Positions 9,485 through 18,329 of a stretch of DNA of 64,000 bases are shown here, piece by piece; the first letter of the stretch is position 1, and each line of letters opens with the position of its first letter. Below the pieces are notes generated by a model, which ran no database searches, was not told the origin of the DNA, and saw only the letters and a program-made list of their open reading frames with translations. This stretch comes from Agrobacterium albertimagni AOL15 (GTDB lineage Bacteria; Pseudomonadota; Alphaproteobacteria; Rhizobiales; Rhizobiaceae), in contig NZ_ALJF01000006.1 of NCBI RefSeq assembly GCF_000300855.1, positions 425,451-489,450 of the forward strand. Direction: 5' to 3'. A program made the position numbers and the translations under genes.

Positions 9485-9690
9485 GAGCTCGGAAAGCCCC
9501 TCATCCGCCTGCCGGCACCTTCGCCCCGTGAACGGGAAGAAGGGGTAGTTCCGCTAACTGCGGTTCACGAACACCCTCCCCTTGAGGGGGAGGGTCGAAC
9601 CAAAGGTTCGGGGTGGGGTGACGCTGTGCACGAAATCACACCCACCCATCGCTGCGCGATGACCTCCCTCCTCAAGGGGGAGGTTTGAGA
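9485..9690. repeat. Palindromic mosaic repeats between urtA and urtB
   Basis: Two adjoining elements. The first, at about 9498-9546, contains CCCCTCATCCGCCTGCCGGC and a CTTCGCCCCGTGAACGGGAAG hairpin. The second, about 9568-9690, has CCTCCCCTTGAGGGGGAGGG facing CCTCCTCAAGGGGGAGG with GGTTCGGGGTGGGGTG and CACCCACC in between. Both resemble intergenic palindromes common in Rhizobiaceae. They could act as mRNA-processing or attenuating structures between the abundant binding protein and the membrane components; that effect is inferred. Confidence 0.7.
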
Positions 9691-9699
9691 AGGCTGTTA

Positions 9700-10989
9700 T
9701 CAGCTGCCCTTGCCGCCGCACTTGCCGGTGGCAACATTGAAGTTGCCGCATTCCATCGGCTTGCGCCAATCGGCGATCAGGTCCTTGGAGTCGGGCAGAT
9801 AGTCGGACCACTCGTCACCGACGACGGCAGGCGTTTCCTGGACGACTTCGAACTGACCGTCGGCCTGGATTTCGCCGATCAGCACCGGCTTGGTGATGTG
9901 GTGGTTCGGCATGACGGTGGAGTAGCCGCCGGTCAGGTTCGGAACGGCAACACCGATGATCGAGTCGAGAACGGCGTCGGTCTCGGTCGTGCCGGCAGCC
10001 TCAACGGCCTTAACCCAGGCGTTGAAGCCGATATAGGCCGCTTCCATCGGGTCGTTGGTCACGCGCTTCTCGTTGCCGGTGAAGGCATGCCAGGTCTTGA
10101 TGAACTCGGCATTGGCCGGCGCGTCGACGGACTGGAAGTAGTTCCAGGCAGCGAGGTGGCCGACGAGCGGAGCCGTGTCGAGGCCGGCGAGCTCTTCTTC
10201 ACCGACGGAGAAGGCGACAACCGGAATGTCTTCGGCCTTGATGCCCTGGTTGCCCAGTTCCTTGTAGAAGGGAACGTTGGCGTCACCGTTGATGGTCGAA
10301 ACGACGGCGGTCTTCTTGCCGGCCGAGCCGAACTTCTTGATGTCGGAAACGATGGTCTGCCAGTCGGAATGACCGAAGGGCGTGTAGTTGATCATGATGT
10401 CTTCTTCGGCAACGCCCTTGGACATCAGATAGGCTTTGAGGATCTTGTTGGTCGTCTGCGGATAGACGTAGTCGGTGCCGGCGAGAACCCAGCGCTCGAC
10501 GCCTTCGTTTTCAGCGAGATAATCGACGGCCGGGATGGCCTGCTGGTTCGGAGCAGCACCCGTGTAGAAGATGTTGCGCGAGGATTCTTCACCCTCGTAC
10601 TGAACCGGGTAGAAGAGGATCGAGTTCAGCTCTTCGAAAACCGGCAGGACGGACTTGCGCGAAGACGATGTCCAGCAACCGAAGACGGCCGCAACCTTGT
10701 CCTTCTCGATCAGTTCGCGGGCCTTTTCGGCAAACAGCGGCCAGTCGGAAGCCGGATCGACCACGACTGCTTCGAGCTTCTTGCCGAGAACGCCACCCTT
10801 CTTGTTCTGCTCTTCGACGAGCATCAGCATGGCGTCTTTGAGCGTCGTTTCAGAGATCGCCATCGTGCCGGACAGCGAGTGCAGGACGCCGATCTTGATC
10901 GTGTCTTCCTGCGCGAATGCACCGTTGAAAGCCGTCGTGGACAGCATGGCGCCCAGCAGGGCGCCGGTCAGTTTCATCTTCACAGTCAT
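9700..10989 (-). CDS. urtA: Urea ABC transporter substrate-binding protein UrtA
   Basis: Periplasmic urea-binding protein, 429 residues, first gene of urtABCDE. The signal peptide ends near TAFNGAFAQ. The mature protein begins EDTIKIGVLHSLSGTMAISE, the usual UrtA opening, and has VVDPASDWPLFAEKARELI, VFGCWTSSSRKSVLPVFEE and LFYPVQYEGEESSRNIFYTG, which are diagnostic of urea/amide-binding FmdD/UrtA proteins. It ends with Cys-bearing CGNFNVATGKCGGKGS. The ATG at 10989 has a GAGGGGATC ribosome site upstream. Promoter elements must lie in the 224-bp gap before bphO. Confidence 0.96.
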   Translation of the reverse strand: MTVKMKLTGALLGAMLSTTAFNGAFAQEDTIKIGVLHSLSGTMAISETTLKDAMLMLVEEQNKKGGVLGKKLEAVVVDPASDWPLFAEKARELIEKDKVAAVFGCWTSSSRKSVLPVFEELNSILFYPVQYEGEESSRNIFYTGAAPNQQAIPAVDYLAENEGVERWVLAGTDYVYPQTTNKILKAYLMSKGVAEEDIMINYTPFGHSDWQTIVSDIKKFGSAGKKTAVVSTINGDANVPFYKELGNQGIKAEDIPVVAFSVGEEELAGLDTAPLVGHLAAWNYFQSVDAPANAEFIKTWHAFTGNEKRVTNDPMEAAYIGFNAWVKAVEAAGTTETDAVLDSIIGVAVPNLTGGYSTVMPNHHITKPVLIGEIQADGQFEVVQETPAVVGDEWSDYLPDSKDLIADWRKPMECGNFNVATGKCGGKGS

Positions 10990-11213
10990 TGTCGTGATCC
11001 CCTCTTCTTGTCCGCAACCGGTCGGTTAAGGAAAGTTAACCGTTGCTGAATGGAACTATCGGATGCCGCAGTGCAAAACCGTATACGTCGTTTAACGTAG
11101 GTCGGGGGGCAAAAGGGGGAGCCTCTCAACAGACCGATCCCCGCCTTAGAAGGTCAGGGTTGTACAGATCAAAATACCACCGATATAGAAGGGCGTGCCT
11201 AGAAAGGATTGTA
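10990..11213. other. Divergent intergenic region urtA / bphO
   Basis: 224 bases between two divergent transcription units. I see an inverted pair GGTTAAGG/GTTAACC near 11024-11041 and a run of G before 11130, but no convincing sigma-54 (GG-N10-GC) or sigma-70 pair for urtA on the minus strand. The bphO ribosome site AAAGGA lies at about 11203. No small gene was recognised. Confidence 0.5.
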
Positions 11214-11795
11214 ATGGATTTTCCGCCCCGTCGAACTGCTCTCAAAGAGGCGACTGCCGACGCTCATGCGGCGCTCGATAGCCTCGTCGGCAGTTTCCGG
11301 ACCCTCGATGACTACAAATGTTATCTAGCCGGTATCGCAGCCTTCCGCATGCCAGTCGAAGCCTGGCTCTCCGAGGCTGAACTGCCTCTGGACCTGAAGG
11401 GCTACGAGCCCCACCGGGTCCATGCCGAGCTCGAGGCCGATCTGTACGACTTGAACACCCGCCCGCCGACCGACCAGCCGGCGTTTACGCCCCCGGAGGG
11501 CAATGGCATCGTCGGACTGCTCTATGTCCTGGAAGGGTCGGCGCTCGGCGCTCGCCTTCTCGCCAAGCGCGCGGAAGCGCTCGGTCTGTCGGCCGATTTC
11601 GGCGCACGACATCTTTTTTCACAAGCACGGAACTTTTCCAGCTGGCGTGCGTTGACTGAGCATATGGAGAACGTGCGTGTATACGACAACCGAGCCGCAG
11701 CTAGGTGGGCAAACACCGCTTTCGACTATGCCCGTAGTGCCTTCGAAAGCGCCCTGAATGCAGAACGTTCCATCCGTAGACCTCACCAATTGTGA
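11214..11795 (+). CDS. bphO: Heme oxygenase (biliverdin-producing, BphO type)
   Basis: A 193-residue cytosolic heme oxygenase that opens heme to biliverdin, the chromophore of the phytochrome encoded immediately downstream. The N-terminal LKEATADAHAALDSLVG supplies the proximal histidine, and VLEGSALGARLLAKRA provides the glycine-rich distal helix. Length fits bacterial heme oxygenases. The ATG at 11214 is chosen because AAAGGA precedes it by a good spacing; the upstream open frame has no such site. Its end overlaps the start of bphP by 38 bases, indicating a two-gene light-sensing operon. Confidence 0.93.
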   Translation: MDFPPRRTALKEATADAHAALDSLVGSFRTLDDYKCYLAGIAAFRMPVEAWLSEAELPLDLKGYEPHRVHAELEADLYDLNTRPPTDQPAFTPPEGNGIVGLLYVLEGSALGARLLAKRAEALGLSADFGARHLFSQARNFSSWRALTEHMENVRVYDNRAAARWANTAFDYARSAFESALNAERSIRRPHQL

Positions 11796-14313
11796 TCGCG
11801 AACCCATCCACATCCCCGGCTCGATCCAGCCACATGGATGTCTTCTGGCCTGTGACCCCGAGATAACGTCGATCCGGCTTTATTCGGCGAATGCCCCGCA
11901 GATGCTGGGCGCCAAGGGCCCCATGGAAGGGCTCTGGATCGCCGATCTGCTCGGCGAGGACGTGATTCATGACATCCGCAACGCCGTGGCTGCCGCACCC
12001 GAAGCGAGTCGCCCGGCGGTGATCGCCCATTTGCGCCTGCCGACCGGGCAACATTTCGATGTCGCGGTCCATCGCCAGAAGCAGGGGGCGATCCTCGAAT
12101 TCGAGCCATCGTTCCGACGCACCCAGCCGCTGCAGCTCGCCCGCGAAATGATCGGCCGGGTGAAGGATATCAACGATATCGATCTGCTCATTTCCGCGTC
12201 CGCCAAGCTGGTTCGCACCGTGCTCGGCTACGACCGCGTGATGGTCTACCGCTTTGAGGAGGACGGATCGGGCAAGGTCGCGAGCGAAGCCAAGCGCCAC
12301 GATCTAGAGAGTTTTCTCGGCCAGTATTTCCCCGCCACCGACATCCCGCGCCAGGCACGCATCCTCTACATGCAGAACCCGATCCGCGTCATTTCGGATG
12401 CAAGGGGCCTGCGCGTCGATCTGCTGCCGCAGGCCGAGGAACGGGCAGCGCCGCTCGACCTCTCTTTCGCCCACCTGCGCAGCGTCTCGCCGATCCACTG
12501 CGAATACCTGCGCAACATGGGCGTTTCGGCCTCCATGTCTATCTCGATCATTGTCGATGGCAGGCTCTGGGGCCTGATCGCCTGCCATCACTATGCGCCG
12601 AAGACCCTCACCATGTCCGAGCGCATTGCCGCCGAGATGTTCGGCGAGTTCTTCTCACTTCATCTTCTGGCGCTGAAGCAGAAGCGCAAGCTGGATATCG
12701 CCAACGAGGCGCGCCGCTCGCTCGATCGCTTTCTCCAGGCCGCCTCGCATCGCTCCGATCTTGACGACATCCTCACGGCCGCCCTGCCCGAATTCCAGAC
12801 GCTGTTTGCCTGCGACGGCGTCGGCCTGCTGATGAACGGCCGCTGGACCGCCATCGGCAGCACCCCGCCGCCGGGCGCGGAAGAAGAGTTTACCCGCTTC
12901 ATCACCGAGGTGGCCGATGGCCGGATATGGTCGACGAAGACGCTTTCCGAGGACTATCCGCCAGCTGCGGCCTTCTTCGAAACCGTCTCCGGCGTCATGG
13001 CCGTTCCCCTCTCGCATTTGCCACGCGACTACATCTTCTTCTTCCGCAAGGAGCGCCTGCAGACGCTGAACTGGGCGGGCAATCCGGAAAAGACCTATGA
13101 AACAGGGCCGCTCGGCGACCGCCTGACCCCGCGCAAGAGCTTTGCCCTTTGGAAGGAAACGGTTCAGCGCCAGGCGACGCCGTGGCGCGACAGCGATTTC
13201 GAGATCGCCGAAGCGATCCGTTCGGCGACCGTCGAAATCGTCCTGCGCCACAACGAGCTGATGGAAGAGGAACGCAGCAAGTCTGACGTGCGCCAGCGCA
13301 TGCTGAACGAGGAGCTGAACCATCGGGTGAAGAACATCCTGGCGGTGATCAAGTCGCTGGTGGCCACACCTTCACAGGATGAAGTGCCGATCCAGGACTA
13401 TATCGGTTCGCTGCGCGGCCGTATCCACGCCCTCTCCCATGCCCATGACCAGCTGACCCGCGGTGGCGGTGGCGGCACACTCAACGACCTCCTTCAGGCA
13501 GAGCTCCTGCCCTACCGCGCCGGTCGCAGCCTGATCGAGATCAAGGGCCCCTCTGTCACGCTCGACGCCCGGGCCCATGCCGTCGCAGCCCTCGTGATAC
13601 ATGAGATGTGCACAAATGCTGCGAAATACGGCGCGCTTTCGCGCGATGGCGGCTCGCTCACCGTCTCTTGGGAGGAAACCAGCGATGGCGACTGCCGTCT
13701 CCACTGGCGCGAAAGCGGCGGACCAACCATTGGCCCCATCGGCCGCAAGGGCTTCGGTTCGGCGCTCGTCGAGCGGAGCATCCCCTATGACCTCGGCGGT
13801 ACGAGCCGGGTAGATTATCATCCCGAGGGGCTGGATGCCGAGTTCCGGCTGCCGGGCCGCTTTCTGAATTGGGAAGCTGAAACCGTGAGCGAAGAACCCA
13901 ATCCGCATGCCGAAGCCGAAGTGGCTGATCATCCGACCAGCATCGCCGGAATACCGGTCCTGCTGGTCGAGGATCAGGTGCTGATCGCCATGGATGCCGA
14001 AATGATGCTCGCCGATGCCGGCATCGACAATATCGTGACCGCGAGCTCGAGCAGCGACGCGCTAAACCGCCTGAGGAGTTTCGCACCGGCGATCGCGATC
14101 CTCGACATCAATCTCGGCAGTGACACATCGGTGCCCGTTGCTCAGGAGCTCATGCGTCGCGGCATCCCCTTTGTCTTCGCCACGGGTTACGACGATCGCT
14201 CTTCGGTTCCGGAGGAATTGTTGTCCGTGCCGGTCGTGCGCAAGCCCTACGATGCCAATGCGCTTGTCAGGGCCCTCTCCGATCGGCTGGCCGCCCAGGT
14301 TCCGGCGGAATGA
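11758..14313 (+). CDS. bphP: Bacteriophytochrome HWE histidine kinase with C-terminal receiver
   Basis: An 851-residue red/far-red photoreceptor. The PAS domain (1-120) carries Cys12 in LTNCDREPIHIPG, the biliverdin attachment site. GAF (140-310) has PATDIP at 192-197 with Asp195. PHY (325-490) has the tongue motif PRKSF at 458-462. The kinase is HWE type: LNHRVKN with His522, the N-box VIHEMCTNAAKYG and the WRES motif near 650. A receiver domain (735-850) has phosphoacceptor Asp783 in AILDINLG and Lys in RKPYDAN. This architecture matches the Agrobacterium Agp2-like class. Whether it is a bathy-phytochrome (Pfr ground state) cannot be settled by reading. No separate output domain is present. 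Confidence 0.95.
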   Translation: MQNVPSVDLTNCDREPIHIPGSIQPHGCLLACDPEITSIRLYSANAPQMLGAKGPMEGLWIADLLGEDVIHDIRNAVAAAPEASRPAVIAHLRLPTGQHFDVAVHRQKQGAILEFEPSFRRTQPLQLAREMIGRVKDINDIDLLISASAKLVRTVLGYDRVMVYRFEEDGSGKVASEAKRHDLESFLGQYFPATDIPRQARILYMQNPIRVISDARGLRVDLLPQAEERAAPLDLSFAHLRSVSPIHCEYLRNMGVSASMSISIIVDGRLWGLIACHHYAPKTLTMSERIAAEMFGEFFSLHLLALKQKRKLDIANEARRSLDRFLQAASHRSDLDDILTAALPEFQTLFACDGVGLLMNGRWTAIGSTPPPGAEEEFTRFITEVADGRIWSTKTLSEDYPPAAAFFETVSGVMAVPLSHLPRDYIFFFRKERLQTLNWAGNPEKTYETGPLGDRLTPRKSFALWKETVQRQATPWRDSDFEIAEAIRSATVEIVLRHNELMEEERSKSDVRQRMLNEELNHRVKNILAVIKSLVATPSQDEVPIQDYIGSLRGRIHALSHAHDQLTRGGGGGTLNDLLQAELLPYRAGRSLIEIKGPSVTLDARAHAVAALVIHEMCTNAAKYGALSRDGGSLTVSWEETSDGDCRLHWRESGGPTIGPIGRKGFGSALVERSIPYDLGGTSRVDYHPEGLDAEFRLPGRFLNWEAETVSEEPNPHAEAEVADHPTSIAGIPVLLVEDQVLIAMDAEMMLADAGIDNIVTASSSSDALNRLRSFAPAIAILDINLGSDTSVPVAQELMRRGIPFVFATGYDDRSSVPEELLSVPVVRKPYDANALVRALSDRLAAQVPAE

Positions 14314-14409
14314 GCCGATGAACCTGCAGCTACCCCTGCGTTGTTAGGGTTGTTCAGCCGTCTCGAAGTCAATACGTTCTCATTATGTTCCGACATAAGG
14401 GAGGCGACC

Positions 14410-14868
14410 GTGGACGCGTTGGAGAGTTTCATCATTGAAGCTAAGGCCGTGACCTATGTCAGCAGCAAGGTCCCGGCCCCCATGGCAACCCGGATCGGCG
14501 CCACGGACATTCCCTACGAGAAGGGACGCTTTCGTTATCTCGACAGTTACTACGGTGGAACGGACTTTCTCGGCCAGGAAGTGGTCTGGGATGATACTAC
14601 ACCGGTCTGGGCGATGAACTACTATGGTCGCATTCTGGATGCCGAGCGTTTCGACGGTGGGCGGGCGGGCACGGTCATCAAGCAGGCTCTGACGGCGCTT
14701 TATCAGGAAAAGCGCTTTCTCGGCGGCTTCACCTATCTGCATCCGCTCGGAGAATATGTGGACCAGTCTGTCGGAGACTACCGCTCCTTCCTCGGTGTTG
14801 AGCGCATCCGGATGGGGGAGCGCGTCGTCTATCAACTCGACTATCAGGGCGGCCTCATCAAGCCCTGA
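14410..14868 (+). CDS. DUF5680 domain protein
   Basis: A 152-residue protein of unknown function. It reads VDALESFIIEAKAVTYVSS, then GRFRYLDSYYGGTDFLGQE and PVWAMNYYGRI, a pattern I recognise as DUF5680. The GTG at 14410 is preferred because GGGAGG lies 5 bases before it; the in-frame ATG at 14341 has no such site and adds residues unlike the family. No signal peptide or membrane segment is visible. It stands alone between the phytochrome gene and the permease-kinase gene, all on the plus strand. Confidence 0.75.
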   Translation: MDALESFIIEAKAVTYVSSKVPAPMATRIGATDIPYEKGRFRYLDSYYGGTDFLGQEVVWDDTTPVWAMNYYGRILDAERFDGGRAGTVIKQALTALYQEKRFLGGFTYLHPLGEYVDQSVGDYRSFLGVERIRMGERVVYQLDYQGGLIKP

Positions 14869-14945
14869 CAGGCCTTGCTATTCTGGACAATCGCGTGAAA
14901 ATGCCTAAAGGAAAGCCACCCGACACAAGGCGCTAGAATTTAGGC

Positions 14946-17900
14946 ATGGCCGCACGCCAACGCATCATCCCCGTTCGCCGCGAATACAATCGCTGGGTCG
15001 CGAACCAGACGCTGGAGGACTATGCGCTGCGCTTTACGGCGAAGAGCGCCCGCAAATTCTCCTCCAGTCGCATTTCGCAAACGGCAATCGGCGCGATCAG
15101 TTTTCTGGCCCTGGAGGCGATCGGCGGCACGATCACCATCGCCTACGGCACCACGAACGCCTTCTTCGCCATCATCGTCGCCGCCATCCTGATGCTGCTG
15201 GTCGGGATACCAATCAGCAAATACGCGATCCGCCACGGTGTCGACATCGATCTTCTGACCCGGGGGGCCGGCTTCGGCTATATCGGATCGACGATCACCT
15301 CGCTGATCTATGCAGCCTTCACCTTCATGCTCTTTGCCATCGAGGCGTCGATCATGACCAAGGCGCTGGAACTTGCCTTCGGTATTCCGCTCTGGCTCGG
15401 CTACATCATCTCCGCCGTGGCCGTACTGCCGCTGGTCACCTACGGCATCCGGATGATTTCGAAGTTCCAGCTGATCACCCAGCCCTTCTGGATCGTGCTC
15501 AACATTCTGCCCTTCATCTTCATCGCCTTTCTCGACTGGGAAAAGATCGACCTGTGGCTGGCTTTCGCCGGTGTCGGTCATTCCAACGCCCATCTGGGCG
15601 AGACCGCCCCCTTTAACCTCCTGGAGTTCGGCGCGGCTTCCGCCGTCATTCTGGCGCTGATGCCGCAGATCGGCGAGCAGGTCGACTTCCTGCGCTTCCT
15701 GCCGCCGGAAGGCGCGCGCAAGCTGCACCACCGCATCGCGATCTTTCTTGCCGGCTCCGGCTGGGTCGTGCTCGGCGTCCCGAAATTGCTCGCCGGCTCC
15801 TTCCTCGCGGTGCTGACGCTCTCCACCGGCGTGCCGATCAGCGAGGCCGCCGATCCCGCCCACATGTATGTCGCGGCCTTCGGCTACATGATCCCCAACG
15901 AGACGGCCGCCATGCTGCTGATGGCCGGCTTCGTGGTGATCTCGCAGCTCAAGATCAATGTGATGAACGCCTATGCGGGATCACTCGCCTGGTCGAACTT
16001 CTTTTCGCGGCTCACCCACAGCCATCCGGGCCGCGTCGTCTGGCTGGTCTTCAACGTCGCGATCGCGCTTCTGTTGATGGAGCTTGGCATCTACGGACTG
16101 CTCGAAGAGACACTCGGCATCTTCTCGATCATCGCCATGAGCTGGCTTTGCGCCATCTCCGCAGATCTCTTCGTCAACAAGAAGCTGGGCCTGTCGCCGC
16201 CCGGCATCGAGTTCAAGCGCGCGCACCTCTACGACATCAATCCCGTCGGCTGCGGCACCATGGCGCTCTCCGCTGGATTGGCGCTCGCTGCCCATTTTGG
16301 CGCCTTCGGTTCGACCATGGCATCGCTGTCGACCTATGTGACCTTGGTGGCCTTTGTGATCTCGCCGCTGATCGCTTGGTGGACCGAGGGCAAGTTCCAC
16401 CTGGCGCGCAAACCGCGCTATAGCTGGAAGAACCAGACCGGTATCACCTGTTCGATCTGCGAACACCCGTTCGAGCCGGAAGACATGGCCTGGTGTCCCG
16501 CCTATGCAGCCCCGATCTGCTCGCTCTGCTGCACGCTCGATAGCCGCTGCCACGACATGTGCAAGCCGCACGCAAAGATCAACGCCCAGGCCGCGACGGT
16601 TGCCCGCGCCCTGCTCCCAGACGCGGTGATAGAAACCTTCTCGACCCGTCTCGGCCGCTATGCGCTGACCGCCATGATCTCGATCTCCGTCATCGGCATC
16701 ATCCTTGCGGTCATCGCGCACCAAGTGAATGCCGCGACGCCTGCGATGACCGACGTGGTCAACCGCACTGTTACCGTCGTCTTCTTCATCTTCGCCATCA
16801 TCGCCGGCATCGTCTCCTGGTTCTATGTCCTCGCCCACGACAGCCGCGTCGTCGCAGAAGAAGAATCCTCCCGCCAGAACACGCTGCTGCTCAAAGAAAT
16901 CGCTGCCCACCGCAAGACCGATGCCGCACTTCAGACTGCCAAGGAAACGGCGGAAGCGGCGAACCGGGCAAAGAGCCGTTATGTCGTCGGCCTCTCCCAC
17001 GAGTTGCGCACGCCGCTCAATGCTGTGCTCGGTTATGCCCAGATCCTCGAACGCGACGAGACGATCCCCGTGCCGCGCCAGTCGGCGATCAAGGTGATCC
17101 GTCGCTCCGCCGATCATCTGTCCGGCCTGATCGACGGCCTCCTGGATATCTCGAAGATCGAGGCGGGCCGCCTGCAGGTCTTCTCCAACGAGGTCAACAT
17201 CCAGGATTTCCTCGACCAGCTGATCGACATGTTTGCCCCCCAGGCCGCCGCCAAGGGCATTCTCTTCGAACACCAGCGCTCTCGCGCCCTGCCGCTCTAT
17301 GTACGCACCGACGAGCGCCGCCTGCGCCAAATCCTCGTCAACCTGCTGTCGAACGCCATCAAGTTCACCGAGGAAGGCACCATCCGCTTTACCGTCGACT
17401 ATCGCAGCCAGGTGGCAACTTTTACCGTCAGCGACACCGGTCGCGGCATCTCGGAAAAGGACCTCAACCGCATCTACGAGCCCTTCCAGCGCGGCGAGGC
17501 CGACAACATCCGCCCGCAGCCGGGCCTCGGCCTCGGCCTCACGATCACCAAGCTCCTGACCAACACGCTCGGAGGCGAGATCTCCGTGACCAGCGAGCGC
17601 GACCGCGGCTCGACCTTCAAGGTACGCCTGATGCTCTCGGCCATCGACCGTCCGAACACGGCACCTGCGCCGGAGCGGAAGATCGTCTCCTATACCGGCC
17701 CGCGCCGCACCATCGTCGTCGTCGATGATAACGAGGACCACCGCGAACTGATGCGGGAAGTGCTTGCCCCGCTCGATTTCGTCGTCCTGACAGCGGCCGG
17801 CGGCCCCGAATGCCTGACCCTGATCGAAGGCGTGAAGGCCGACCTCTTCCTCGTCGACATCTCGATGCCGGGCATGAATGGCTGGCAACTTGTGGAGAAG

Positions 17901-18329
17901 CTGCGCGACGCCGGCCAGAAGGCGCCGATCCTGATGCTCTCGGCCAATGTCGGCGACGCCCCTGCCCCCGGCGGCGAAGGGCATGACGATGCCATTACGA
18001 AGCCCGTCGACATCACCCGCCTGCGCGACAAGCTCGCCCGTTTCCTCGGTCTCGACTGGATCTATGCAGACGACCCGCGGCTGCAGCAGCCGGCAGTGCC
18101 CGCGGAGCGGCCGGTCTCGCCCGGGGCGATGCATATCGAGGAGTTGATCAGCCTCTGCGATATCGGCTATGTCCGCGGCATCGAGGCAAAGCTTGCCGAA
18201 CTCGGCGGGCTGGGGAACACGACGGCCTTTGTCGACGCGGCCCGCACTTACCTGCAGGCCTTCGACCTCGCCGGCCTGCGCGGCTTCCTCACCTCATTCG
18301 AAACCGGCAGGGAGCCGATCCATGGCTGA
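14946..18329 (+). CDS. NCS1-type permease fused to hybrid histidine kinase/receiver
   Basis: A 1127-residue membrane sensor. Residues about 20-490 form a 12-helix NCS1 (cytosine/purine/allantoin permease) domain with LEAIGGTITIAYG and a long EQVDFLRFLP loop. Residues 502-542 form a Cys-rich segment: eight Cys (502, 505, 517, 525, 528, 529, 535, 539) plus His507, 536 and 542. Two more helices (about 560-635), a coiled linker, a HisKA domain with His685 in SHELRTPLNAVLG, an HATPase (NLLSNAIKF, DTGRGIS, GLGLGL) and a receiver with Asp971 in LVDISMPGMNG follow. The last 60 residues are unassigned. It overlaps the next gene, encoding a LuxR-type regulator, by 8 bases, so they form a two-component pair. 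Whether the permease part still transports is unknown. Confidence 0.93.
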   Translation: MAARQRIIPVRREYNRWVANQTLEDYALRFTAKSARKFSSSRISQTAIGAISFLALEAIGGTITIAYGTTNAFFAIIVAAILMLLVGIPISKYAIRHGVDIDLLTRGAGFGYIGSTITSLIYAAFTFMLFAIEASIMTKALELAFGIPLWLGYIISAVAVLPLVTYGIRMISKFQLITQPFWIVLNILPFIFIAFLDWEKIDLWLAFAGVGHSNAHLGETAPFNLLEFGAASAVILALMPQIGEQVDFLRFLPPEGARKLHHRIAIFLAGSGWVVLGVPKLLAGSFLAVLTLSTGVPISEAADPAHMYVAAFGYMIPNETAAMLLMAGFVVISQLKINVMNAYAGSLAWSNFFSRLTHSHPGRVVWLVFNVAIALLLMELGIYGLLEETLGIFSIIAMSWLCAISADLFVNKKLGLSPPGIEFKRAHLYDINPVGCGTMALSAGLALAAHFGAFGSTMASLSTYVTLVAFVISPLIAWWTEGKFHLARKPRYSWKNQTGITCSICEHPFEPEDMAWCPAYAAPICSLCCTLDSRCHDMCKPHAKINAQAATVARALLPDAVIETFSTRLGRYALTAMISISVIGIILAVIAHQVNAATPAMTDVVNRTVTVVFFIFAIIAGIVSWFYVLAHDSRVVAEEESSRQNTLLLKEIAAHRKTDAALQTAKETAEAANRAKSRYVVGLSHELRTPLNAVLGYAQILERDETIPVPRQSAIKVIRRSADHLSGLIDGLLDISKIEAGRLQVFSNEVNIQDFLDQLIDMFAPQAAAKGILFEHQRSRALPLYVRTDERRLRQILVNLLSNAIKFTEEGTIRFTVDYRSQVATFTVSDTGRGISEKDLNRIYEPFQRGEADNIRPQPGLGLGLTITKLLTNTLGGEISVTSERDRGSTFKVRLMLSAIDRPNTAPAPERKIVSYTGPRRTIVVVDDNEDHRELMREVLAPLDFVVLTAAGGPECLTLIEGVKADLFLVDISMPGMNGWQLVEKLRDAGQKAPILMLSANVGDAPAPGGEGHDDAITKPVDITRLRDKLARFLGLDWIYADDPRLQQPAVPAERPVSPGAMHIEELISLCDIGYVRGIEAKLAELGGLGNTTAFVDAARTYLQAFDLAGLRGFLTSFETGREPIHG

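Noticed and set aside
9685..11049. 454-residue plus-strand frame opposite urtA
   Set aside because: Antisense to urtA; no family features.
11036..11050. CtrA-like TTAA-N7-TGAA upstream of urtA
   Set aside because: A 7-of-8 match with no functional reason for cell-cycle control of urea uptake; kept as a warning about chance matches.
10990..11213. Sigma-54 promoter for urtA
   Set aside because: A TTGCA-like element is present, but the GG-N10-GC spacing is not met.
15981..18134. 717-residue minus-strand open frame opposite the permease-kinase gene
   Set aside because: Antisense to a clearly coding gene, rich in Arg/Gly/Asp with no domain; a typical GC-rich shadow.
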